A stretch of DNA of 58,770 bases from Actinomycetes bacterium (GTDB taxonomy: Bacteria > Actinomycetota > Acidimicrobiia > Acidimicrobiales > Bog-793): NCBI GenBank assembly GCA_021838945.1, contig JAKCCH010000006.1, positions 1 to 58,770 of the forward strand, in the 5' to 3' direction. Made by a program: the position numbers and the translations under genes. The notes under the pieces are model-generated. The model was not told the origin of the DNA. It saw only the letters and a program-made list of their open reading frames with translations, and made no database searches. Of this stretch, positions 34,114 to 40,660 are shown in pieces (the first letter of the stretch is position 1; every line of letters begins with the position of its first letter).

Positions 34114-34138
34114 CTGCCGCCGGACCGATCCGGCCGGT

Positions 34139-34222
34139 GTGGCGTCACCCGTGCGGCGTGGCGTCACCCGTGCGGCGACGCTGGGCGGAGTCAGCCGTGC
34201 GGCGACGCTGGGCGGAGTCAGC
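34139..34222. repeat. Two interleaved tandem duplications (19 bp x2 and 27 bp x2)
   Basis: GTGGCGTCACCCGTGCGGC occurs twice at 34139-34176. A 27-bp unit beginning CGTGCGGCGACGCTGGGCG occurs twice at 34169-34222. The two share CGTGCGGC, so one duplication probably arose within the other. The array reaches the stop codon of the MscL gene and lies 25 nt past the hypothetical gene on the other side. Confidence 0.9.
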
Positions 34223-34649
34223 CGGCAGTGGGTGGCAGCTCGCTCGTGCAGTGCATGCACCTGGTCGCCGCGACCGGGAGGTCAGCCGAAAGGCAGAAGG
34301 GGCACGTCTTCGTCGGTGCCGGGTCGCCGAAGACGGTCTTTCCCTGGCGAGTCATCGTCATCCTGTACGGGACCACGATCACGAAGTACACGACGACGAT
34401 GAAGACGAGGAAGTAGATGATCGCCGAGATCAGGGTCCCAAAGTTGAGAAACGTCGTCACGTTCCCCTTCGCGCCGAGCTGCACGCCGAGCCCGATGGCG
34501 CTGCCGCCCTGTGCACGGGTGACGAGCGGGTCGATGATCGATGTGGTGAACGCCTGGATGAGGGTGCTGAAAGCGAGCGCCACCACCAAGCCGACGGCGA
34601 CGACGATGACGTCGCCGCGCATGAGAAAGTTCTTCAAGCCCTTCAACAT
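34218..34649 (-). CDS. mscL: Large-conductance mechanosensitive channel MscL with C-terminal zinc ribbon
   Basis: 143 residues from ATG 34649, with GGAGG 9 nt upstream. The N-terminal GLKNFLMRGDVIVVAVGLVV and the first transmembrane helix are classic MscL; a second helix follows (LISAIIYFLVFIVVVYFVIV). The pentameric pore opens under membrane tension to release osmolytes. The C-terminal 35 residues end in CPFC...CMHC, a four-Cys zinc ribbon replacing the usual helical bundle end. This variant is seen in Actinobacteria. The track ORF (261 residues) includes unrelated upstream sequence. Confidence 0.93.
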   Translation of the reverse strand: MLKGLKNFLMRGDVIVVAVGLVVALAFSTLIQAFTTSIIDPLVTRAQGGSAIGLGVQLGAKGNVTTFLNFGTLISAIIYFLVFIVVVYFVIVVPYRMTMTRQGKTVFGDPAPTKTCPFCLSADLPVAATRCMHCTSELPPTAG

Positions 34650-34786
34650 GACCGAAGCCTCCTGATCGCCGTTTACGACGGCTCCAGTATGTGCGAAGGG
34701 CTGCCGGGGCGGGGGGATCTGCCGGGGTCCGGGGTCTCGCCTCGCCTCCTCGGGGAGTCTTCCGTGCAGGCTCAGGCGCAGGAGCG

Positions 34787-34818
34787 GGCTGAGGATCAGG
34801 CTGAGGATCAGGCTGAGG
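34787..34818. repeat. 12-bp tandem repeat near the end of the AhpD-like gene
   Basis: GGCTGAGGATCA occurs twice followed by a partial third copy, just past and over the stop codon of the AhpD-like gene. The unit contains in-frame stop codons for that gene. The rest of 34650-34807 holds only the MscL promoter region (CATACT near 34687 on the minus strand). Confidence 0.85.
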
Positions 34819-35176
34819 TGGCCGGTCCGGAACCGGCCGCGCCTTCTGCGAACGACTGGTAGGCCTCCCAGGCACGGGGCGCGTACACCGTGCCCGGGCC
34901 GCCGTTCATGAGCACCGTCACCGAGAGCATCTCCGCGACCTGCTCGGGTGTCGCCCCGTGCCGGGCGGCGCCGCGGGCGTGAGAGGCGATGCAACCGTCG
35001 CAACCCTTCGACACGGCGATCGCGAGAGCGATCAGCTCCTTCACGCTCCGGGGCAGCACCCCGTCAGCCATGGCGGCATCGTGCATCTGCGCGAAGCCCG
35101 CCCAGGTCTCCTGCTGCACCGACCGGAGCGAGCGGGTCGGGCCGCGGAGCTCGTCAAAGACTGCCTTCGGATCCAT
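34808..35176 (-). CDS. AhpD-like carboxymuconolactone decarboxylase family protein
   Basis: 122 residues. The AhpD active-site motif CDGCIASH (CxxCxxxH) lies near residue 58, with the flanking LIALAIAVSKG and ARHGATPEQVAEML helices. Such proteins reduce peroxide-system partners through the Cys pair, or act as peroxidases. No thiol-peroxidase partner is adjacent. The promoter is striking: TAGGGT ends exactly 6 nt before the ATG (leaderless), and a DosR-like box lies 23 nt further upstream. This fits an oxidative or hypoxic stress gene. Confidence 0.88.
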   Translation of the reverse strand: MDPKAVFDELRGPTRSLRSVQQETWAGFAQMHDAAMADGVLPRSVKELIALAIAVSKGCDGCIASHARGAARHGATPEQVAEMLSVTVLMNGGPGTVYAPRAWEAYQSFAEGAAGSGPATSA

Positions 35177-35211
35177 ACGAGGACCCTAACGACACGAGAA
35201 GCCCGCGGGAC

Positions 35212-35226
35212 GGGTCCTTCGGCCCT
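35212..35226 (-). promoter_or_regulatory. DosR/DevR-like box upstream of the AhpD-like gene
   Basis: Plus-strand GGGTCCTTCGGCCCT, the reverse of the box orientation at most other sites but near-palindromic. It is 23 nt from TAGGGT, which is 6 nt from the ATG at 35176. It could also serve the divergent oxidoreductase at 35318, though the distance (91 nt) is less regular. Confidence 0.7.
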
Positions 35227-35317
35227 GTTCGAAGGACGCCGAGGTCTCGACACCCTGTGGGTGCCGATCTCGACGCCCATTGTGACCGGGGCGTCTTCCC
35301 CGGAGTAGACCGGCACC

Positions 35318-37843
35318 GTGCGCATCGTCGTCAACGGGATCCAGCAAGACACCGACAGTCCGCCGGCGCGCCGCCTGCTGGCGTACCTCCGCCAAGACCT
35401 CGGCCTCACCGGTGCGAAGGAGGGCTGTTGGGAGGGAGAGTGCGGTTCGTGCACGGTGCTCGTCGGCGGCAAGCCGGTGCTCGCCTGCCAGACTCCGCTC
35501 GAGCAGGTCGACGGCCGCTCCGTCATCACGGCGGAGGGTCTCGAGGAGGACGGCGAGCTGCACCCGGTCCAACAGGCGCTGATCGACGCAGAGGCCTCCC
35601 AGTGCGGGTACTGCACGCCCGGGATGGCCGTCCGAGCGGCGGCGCTGCTCGCGTCGGACCTCGAGCCCGACGATGCCGCCGTCGACGCCGCCATGGCGCC
35701 GAACCTCTGCCGTTGCGGGAGCTATGACCGGATCCGGCGGGCCGTGCATCGAGCAGCCGACGTGATGGCGGGTCGTGCGCAGGCTCCTGCACCCCTCGAG
35801 ACCGAGCCCGCGGCGCTGCCACCTCTTCTCCCTCGTCCACGGCGGCCGTGGGACCTGTGCGCGCCCGAGGAGCGGGAGTGGTTCGAGATCCTCGGAGACG
35901 GGCTGGTCGTCGTCTGGTCGCCCCGGGACGAGGCAGTCGGCGCCGTCTGGACGACGAGCCGCGACGCATGGCTTCACGTCGCGCCCTCCGGCGAGGTGAC
36001 CGCGTTCACCGGGAAGGTCGACGTCGGTCAGGACAACGTGACGGCCTTCCGGCTGCTCGTGGCTGAGGAGCTTCGCATCGACGCTCGGCGAGTGAGGGTC
36101 GTCCACGGGGACACCGACGTCTGCCCCTTCGACCTGGGGACGTTCGGGAGCCGGTCGATGCCGGACGCCGGGATGGCGCTCCGGCGTGCCGCTGCCGGGG
36201 CGCGGGCACTGCTCTCCGAGCACGCGCTCGAAGATCGCGAGCGGCGGCTCGTCGTGCTGTCGGAGGAGCCCGCACTGACGCCTCCCGCCAAGTGGGTGAC
36301 GGCCGGCCACGAGGGCCTCGCCCCGAGGCGGCGTGATGCGGTGACGGGACGGCGGCGCTTTGTCTCCGACATGAAGCTCCCGGGGATGTGGCACGGCGCC
36401 GTCATCCGACCGCCAGCGCCTGGTGTGACCCTCCGCGCGTTCGACGAGACACGCGCCCGGGGTCTCGTCGGTGAGGCATCCCTCGTGGTCGACGGGTCCT
36501 TCGTAGGCGTGGCGGCCGAGAGCTCCCCGGCTGCGCACCGAGCGGCGAGCGCGGTCGAAGCGTGCGCCGAATGGGACGAGCCCGCGCCGATCGGCGAGGA
36601 CCTGGAGCGCTACCTGCGCGAGCATCCTGCACCCGCCGACGGTTGGGCACCGCCCGTCGACGAGGTGAGCGGCGACGTGGAGGGAGCACTCGCGGCATCG
36701 GCCCACGTGCTCGAAGCGACGTACCGCACCGCCTATCTCGCCCACACCCCGCTCGAGACACGGGCGGCGATCGCTCACTTCGAGGGCGATCGCCTCACCG
36801 TCCTCGTCGGCACGCAGACGCCGTTCCGGGTGCGCTCCGAGCTCGCCGCCGGACTCGGCATCGAGGAGGCCGCCGTGCGGGTGGTCGTTCCACCGACCGG
36901 AGGGGGTTACGGCGGCAAGCATGGCGGCGACGTGGCGCTCGAAGCCGCTCGTCTCGCACGGATCGCCGAGCGGCCCGTCATGGTCCACTGGAGCCGGGCA
37001 GAGGAGATCCGGTGGGGTTACGCGCGTCCGATGGCCGTCGTTGACGTGCGGGCCGGGATCGACCGCGCCGGCGCCATCACCGCCTGGGACTTCCTCGACG
37101 TGAACGCCGGCACTCCCGGGATCGCAGCCCCCTATCGCGCCGCTGCATCTCGCATCCGCTTCCAGCCGGCGCAGTCCCCGGTGCGGCAGGGCTCGTATCG
37201 GGCGTTGGCGGCACCGGCCAACCACTTCGCCCGGGAGTGCCACATCGACGAGCTCGCGGCGAAGGCCGGGCTCGATCCTGTCGAGTTCCGCCTCCGCAAC
37301 CTCGACGACGACCGCCTCCGCGAGGTCCTGCGCGCTGTCGCGCAGCACGCCGGGTGGCGGGGGACTCCCGCGGCATCAGGCCCGGCCCTTCGGACCGGTA
37401 CGGGTGTCGCCGCCGGCCTCGAGAAGGACGCTCGCGTGGCCACGGTCGCGTCCGTCGAGGTCGACGATGACGGGGCGCTGCGCGTCACGCGCATCGTGAC
37501 GGCCTATGACTGCGGTGCCGTCGTGAACCCCGAGACCGTGAGGAGCCAGATCGAAGGAGGCACTGCGATGGCCCTCGGAGGTGCGCTCTACGAGTCCCTC
37601 ACGGTCGAGCACGGCCGCGTGGCGCGGACGACGCTAGGCGAGTACCGCCTGCCCCGGTTCCCCGACGTGCCCCACGTGGAGGTCGTGCTCATGTCCCGTT
37701 CCGACATCCAGCCGGCAGGTGCAGGAGAGACGCCGCTCGTCACCGTGGCTCCGGCCATCGCCAACGCCGTCTTCGACGCCACGGGAGACCGGTACCGGCA
37801 ACTTCCTCTCGCTCCCGGCGGCACGCTGCCCCGCGCCGGCTGA
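35318..37843 (+). CDS. Fused [2Fe-2S]/molybdopterin aldehyde-or-heterocycle oxidoreductase (IorA-IorB fusion)
   Basis: 841 residues from GTG 35318. Residues 1-150 are a complete two-cluster Fe-S subunit (CWEGECGSCTVLVGG and CGYCTPG...CRCGSYD). From about 195 on is an isoquinoline-1-oxidoreductase-type molybdopterin subunit in the permuted order: VTAFTGKVDVGQDN comes before the MWHGAVIRPP segment, then GGYGGKHGGDVALEAARLARIAERP, and the catalytic Glu in GAGETPLVTVAPAIANA. No FAD domain is present, so electrons must go to a cytochrome, quinone or other partner. Fusion of the two subunits in one chain is uncommon. TAGACC ends 6 nt before the GTG, so the mRNA is probably leaderless. Confidence 0.88.
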   Translation: MRIVVNGIQQDTDSPPARRLLAYLRQDLGLTGAKEGCWEGECGSCTVLVGGKPVLACQTPLEQVDGRSVITAEGLEEDGELHPVQQALIDAEASQCGYCTPGMAVRAAALLASDLEPDDAAVDAAMAPNLCRCGSYDRIRRAVHRAADVMAGRAQAPAPLETEPAALPPLLPRPRRPWDLCAPEEREWFEILGDGLVVVWSPRDEAVGAVWTTSRDAWLHVAPSGEVTAFTGKVDVGQDNVTAFRLLVAEELRIDARRVRVVHGDTDVCPFDLGTFGSRSMPDAGMALRRAAAGARALLSEHALEDRERRLVVLSEEPALTPPAKWVTAGHEGLAPRRRDAVTGRRRFVSDMKLPGMWHGAVIRPPAPGVTLRAFDETRARGLVGEASLVVDGSFVGVAAESSPAAHRAASAVEACAEWDEPAPIGEDLERYLREHPAPADGWAPPVDEVSGDVEGALAASAHVLEATYRTAYLAHTPLETRAAIAHFEGDRLTVLVGTQTPFRVRSELAAGLGIEEAAVRVVVPPTGGGYGGKHGGDVALEAARLARIAERPVMVHWSRAEEIRWGYARPMAVVDVRAGIDRAGAITAWDFLDVNAGTPGIAAPYRAAASRIRFQPAQSPVRQGSYRALAAPANHFARECHIDELAAKAGLDPVEFRLRNLDDDRLREVLRAVAQHAGWRGTPAASGPALRTGTGVAAGLEKDARVATVASVEVDDDGALRVTRIVTAYDCGAVVNPETVRSQIEGGTAMALGGALYESLTVEHGRVARTTLGEYRLPRFPDVPHVEVVLMSRSDIQPAGAGETPLVTVAPAIANAVFDATGDRYRQLPLAPGGTLPRAG

Positions 37844-37871
37844 GCGCCGCCGTGCGGGGCCTGACGCGACC

Positions 37872-37900
37872 GAGGCTCCCCGGCTGCTCCGGGGAGCCTC
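37872..37900. terminator. Intrinsic terminator hairpin
   Basis: A perfect 12-bp stem GAGGCTCCCCGG/CCGGGGAGCCTC with 5-nt loop lies 28 nt after the oxidoreductase stop and before the convergent hsp20 stop. GTTCC follows. It probably serves both directions. Confidence 0.85.
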
Positions 37901-37954
37901 GTTCCTGAGAGCCGACCAGCTCTCAGGCTGCCGCGGCGGGGTGCCGACGGCGGA

Positions 37955-38374
37955 TCACTTCTGATGGGTGACCGGGATCTTCGTCGGCTTCTCCTCCTCC
38001 GCCTCGGGCCACGGGATCATCACCTCGAGGATCCCGTCCTTGTACTCGGCCTTGACGGCGTTGCTGTCCACGCCCGGGGGCAGGACGAGGTCACGACAGA
38101 ACTCGCCGTACCGGAACTCCGAGCGGTACGACCTCATGCTCTTCTGCTCCGTCTTCTCCTCCCGCTTGGCCGAGATGTGCAGCGTGTGGTCGGTCACCGA
38201 GACGTCGATGTCTTTCTCCGGGTCGATGCCGGGCATCTCTGCCCGCACGACCATCTTCCCGTCCTCGATCATCTCCTCGACACGGAGCCATCCCTCCGTC
38301 TCGCCGTCGATGTCGAGGAAGCGACGCCACCGGTGTGGCAGGACCGTGAACGGTTCCAGCCTTGCAGGTGCCAT
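37955..38374 (-). CDS. Hsp20/alpha-crystallin family small heat shock protein
   Basis: 139 residues from ATG 38374, chosen because AAAGGAGG lies 5 nt upstream; the track TTG start is inside the leader. The alpha-crystallin domain spans about residues 30-125 (IEDGKMVVRAEMPGIDPEKDIDVSVTDHTLHISAKRE). The conserved C-terminal GILEVMIPWP (GxLxxxxP) and the IPV (IxI-like) tail for oligomer assembly are present. It acts as an ATP-independent holdase. A DosR-like box with a spaced GATGAT -10 lies upstream, as for mycobacterial hspX. Unlike its neighbours it has a roughly 45-nt leader. Confidence 0.92.
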   Translation of the reverse strand: MAPARLEPFTVLPHRWRRFLDIDGETEGWLRVEEMIEDGKMVVRAEMPGIDPEKDIDVSVTDHTLHISAKREEKTEQKSMRSYRSEFRYGEFCRDLVLPPGVDSNAVKAEYKDGILEVMIPWPEAEEEKPTKIPVTHQK

Positions 38375-38452
38375 CTCTGCCTCCTTTCCTGCTTCTTTGC
38401 TGTCTTCTTCGGTGTCTTTGTCCAATCATCGGGTTGTGCGACCATCGCAAAT

Positions 38453-38467
38453 AGGGTCGAACGTCAC
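38453..38467 (-). promoter_or_regulatory. DosR/DevR-like box upstream of hsp20
   Basis: Minus strand GTGACGTTCGACCCT matches the best copy (GGGACTTTCGGCCCT) at 12 of 15 positions. Twenty-two nt downstream is GATGAT (38425-38430), the presumed -10. Confidence 0.65.
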
Positions 38468-38540
38468 TGAGCCACCCCGCCGCGCCCGTCGCCTCGACGC
38501 CGCGCCGGTCCACGGAGCAGCGCTAGTACCCGTCCCGATC

Positions 38541-38555
38541 GGGACTTTCGGCCCT
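38541..38555 (+). promoter_or_regulatory. DosR/DevR-like box, best copy
   Basis: GGGACTTTCGGCCCT. It is followed after 23 nt by CATGAT (38579-38584), then 6 nt and the ATG of the 159-residue hypothetical gene. The mycobacterial DosR consensus core is GGGACTWWAGTCCC. Confidence 0.75.
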
Positions 38556-38590
38556 GGGACGCGATCCGCCGGCCCGCGCATGATGGGCAC

Positions 38591-39070
38591 ATGTTCGGTC
38601 ACAAGGCTCGGCACAGCGTTGCGGAGCCGACGGTCGCTCCCACAGCGCCGCTCGCTCCAGAGACGGACGAGCAGCGCCTGGTACGCCAGTGCGATGCCTT
38701 CCTGCACGGGACGCTCCTCTGGGAGCACACCCTCCACGGCGAGACGCCGGAACCGTGGGAGTACGTCAACCTGCTCGCACACGCCGACCACGAGCGGCTG
38801 CACCACATCGCCGACGGGTACGTGCTGGCGCCCGTGGGAGGCATCCCCGCGAACGAGCACTGGCGCCTCGCCACGGCCTATCTTGCAGGGCTCGTCCTCG
38901 ACATCTCGGACCACAACCCCCTCGGGATCCAGTGGTTGCAACGACGGGTGCTGATCCCCCTCGAGCTCGAGATGGCCGAGGACCGGTCCGGTGCCAGCTC
39001 GTCCCCCGAATACGCCGTTCGAACCGTCCTGTTCCGCCTGGACCGGTCCGTGGCAGGCGGATTCGGCTGA
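38591..39070 (+). CDS. Hypothetical protein behind a DosR-like promoter
   Basis: 159 residues; I do not recognise a family. It is soluble, without signal or membrane helix, and has an Ala/Pro-rich first 25 residues. A His-rich middle (LLAHADHERLHHIADGYVLAPVGG) and SDHNPLGIQWLQRR could bind metal or haem, but this is only composition. The start is fixed by the promoter: CATGAT ends 6 nt before the ATG and the best DosR-like box of the window sits 23 nt further up. The ATG at 38580 is in another frame. Confidence 0.7.
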   Translation: MFGHKARHSVAEPTVAPTAPLAPETDEQRLVRQCDAFLHGTLLWEHTLHGETPEPWEYVNLLAHADHERLHHIADGYVLAPVGGIPANEHWRLATAYLAGLVLDISDHNPLGIQWLQRRVLIPLELEMAEDRSGASSSPEYAVRTVLFRLDRSVAGGFG

Positions 39071-39163
39071 GCCTTTGACCTTCACGCGCAATCCGGCGGC
39101 GCACGGGACCGTCGTCAGATCGCGCCGCACGTCCTCGACCCCGCGCGCCCTCGAGGACCCGGT

Positions 39164-39178
39164 AGGACCTTCGGCCCT
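39164..39178 (+). promoter_or_regulatory. DosR/DevR-like box upstream of the phosphoribosyltransferase-hydrolase gene
   Basis: AGGACCTTCGGCCCT, then 22 nt, TAGGTT (39201-39206), 6 nt and ATG 39213. The ATG belongs to a 19-codon leader ORF, not to the main gene. Confidence 0.75.
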
Positions 39179-39212
39179 GGAAGCGGCCACGCTCCGGTCG
39201 TAGGTTCAGACC

Positions 39213-39272
39213 ATGGCGCCGGCACCTGCCACACCAGCGCGAGTGGAGCCGGCACGGGGCGGACCGCGATGA
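39213..39272 (+). CDS. Leaderless 19-codon leader ORF coupled to the next gene
   Basis: Reads MAPAPATPARVEPARGGPR, then TGA overlapping the next ATG as ATGA. TAGGTT ends exactly 6 nt before its ATG, so the transcript should begin at this codon, and the ORF would be the only 5' entry for ribosomes. It may merely deliver ribosomes to the main start by reinitiation, or the Pro/Ala/Arg-rich peptide may sense translation state. Inferred from geometry. Confidence 0.5.
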   Translation: MAPAPATPARVEPARGGPR

Positions 39273-40660
39273 GGGCCATGCGGTTCCGCGACCGTAAGGA
39301 TGCGGGCAGGCGCCTCGGCGAACGCCTGAAGGCTCTCCGCATCGACGGGCTGCAACCAGCTCCGGACATCCTCGTCGTCCTCGGGTTGCCGAGGGGGGGC
39401 GTCCCCGTCGCGGCGGAGGTGGCAACGGCGCTCGGAGCACCCCTCGACGTCATCCTCGTCCGCAAGCTCGGTGTGCCGTTCCAGCCGGAGCTCGCCATGG
39501 GCGCAGTCGGCGAGGGAGGGGTCCGGCTGCTCAACCGGCGGGTCCTCGCCGAGGTCGGCGTCTCCGAGGCGGCGATCCAGGCCGTCGAGACACACGAGCG
39601 GGCGGAGCTCGAACGGAGAGCCCGCTTGTACCGCGGGGACGGCACGCCCGTCGACCTCGCCGGGCGCATCGCCGTCATCGTCGACGACGGGATCGCCACC
39701 GGTTCGACCGCTCGCGCCGCATGCCAGGTCGCGCGCGCCCTCGGCGCCGACCGGGTGGTCCTCGCGGTGCCGGTCGCACCGCCTGGATGGACCGAGCGTC
39801 TCGCCGACGTGGCAGACGAGCTGGTGTGTCTCTCGACCCCGGCGAGCTTCTTCGCGATCGGCGAGTTCTACGACGACTTCTCGCAGATGAGCGACGAGGA
39901 GGTGCTCGACTGCCTCGCCCGGGCCGCCCCGAGCGAGGCTGAGGGGTCGCCACCCAGAGCGGGGAGTGGTCAGCTCGACGCCGAGATCGCGGTCCCGATC
40001 GACGGCCTCGCTCTCCCGGGTCAGCTCACGGTCCCCTCCGGCGCGGTGGGAGTCGTCGTCTTCGCACACGGGAGCGGCAGCAGCCGGCACAGCCCCCGCA
40101 ACCGGTACGTGGCGGGCACCCTGAACGCGAGGGGGATCGGGACGCTCCTGATCGACCTGCTCACGGCGCGTGAGGAGAAGGACCGAGGGCACGTCTTCGA
40201 CATCCCCCTCCTCGCCGACCGCCTCCACGCCAGCGCGCTGTGGGTGAGGAGCAGTCCGCCCCCGGCCGGTGAGCTGCCGATCGCGTTCTTCGGCGCGAGC
40301 ACCGGGGCGGCCGCCGCTCTCGTCGCGGCAGCCCGCGCGGCGGGAGCATCCGGGACCGCCGAGCCTGTCGCCGTCGTGTCCCGCGGTGGCCGGCCCGATC
40401 TCGCCGGGGACAGCCTGGCGGCCGTTCGCGCACCGACGCTTCTCATCGTCGGCAGCCTCGACACCGCCGTGCTCGAGTTGAACGAGGAGGCGCGGTCACG
40501 CATGCACTGCGCCACACGGCTCGAGGTCGTTCCCGGAGCGAGCCACCTCTTCGAAGAGCCGGGCACGCTCGAGCAGGTCGCCGAGCTCGCCGGCGACTGG
40601 TTCGAGCAGCACTTCGGGGTTCAGGCCACCCGAGACGGCGCTCGCCGAGACCGGGGCTGA
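39269..40660 (+). CDS. Phosphoribosyltransferase-dienelactone hydrolase fusion (Rv0571c-like)
   Basis: 463 residues. Residues 1-215 are a type I phosphoribosyltransferase domain: GLPRGGVPVAAEVA near the start and IAVIVDDGIATGSTARAA, the PRPP-binding motif. Residues 240-450 are an alpha/beta hydrolase of the dienelactone-hydrolase type (VVFAHGSGSSRHSPRN, FFGASTGAAAALVAA with a nucleophile-elbow Ser, VPGASHLFEEPG with the likely His). This two-domain order is that of Mycobacterium tuberculosis Rv0571c, a DosR-regulon protein of unknown function. The 3' end overlaps the convergent ribonucleotide-reductase-like gene by 40 nt, repeating the mycobacterial nrdZ-Rv0571c neighbourhood. Confidence 0.88.
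   Translation: MRAMRFRDRKDAGRRLGERLKALRIDGLQPAPDILVVLGLPRGGVPVAAEVATALGAPLDVILVRKLGVPFQPELAMGAVGEGGVRLLNRRVLAEVGVSEAAIQAVETHERAELERRARLYRGDGTPVDLAGRIAVIVDDGIATGSTARAACQVARALGADRVVLAVPVAPPGWTERLADVADELVCLSTPASFFAIGEFYDDFSQMSDEEVLDCLARAAPSEAEGSPPRAGSGQLDAEIAVPIDGLALPGQLTVPSGAVGVVVFAHGSGSSRHSPRNRYVAGTLNARGIGTLLIDLLTAREEKDRGHVFDIPLLADRLHASALWVRSSPPPAGELPIAFFGASTGAAAALVAAARAAGASGTAEPVAVVSRGGRPDLAGDSLAAVRAPTLLIVGSLDTAVLELNEEARSRMHCATRLEVVPGASHLFEEPGTLEQVAELAGDWFEQHFGVQATRDGARRDRG

Noticed and set aside
35186-37348. 720-residue minus-strand ORF
   Set aside because: Antisense shadow of the fused oxidoreductase gene; no family motif.
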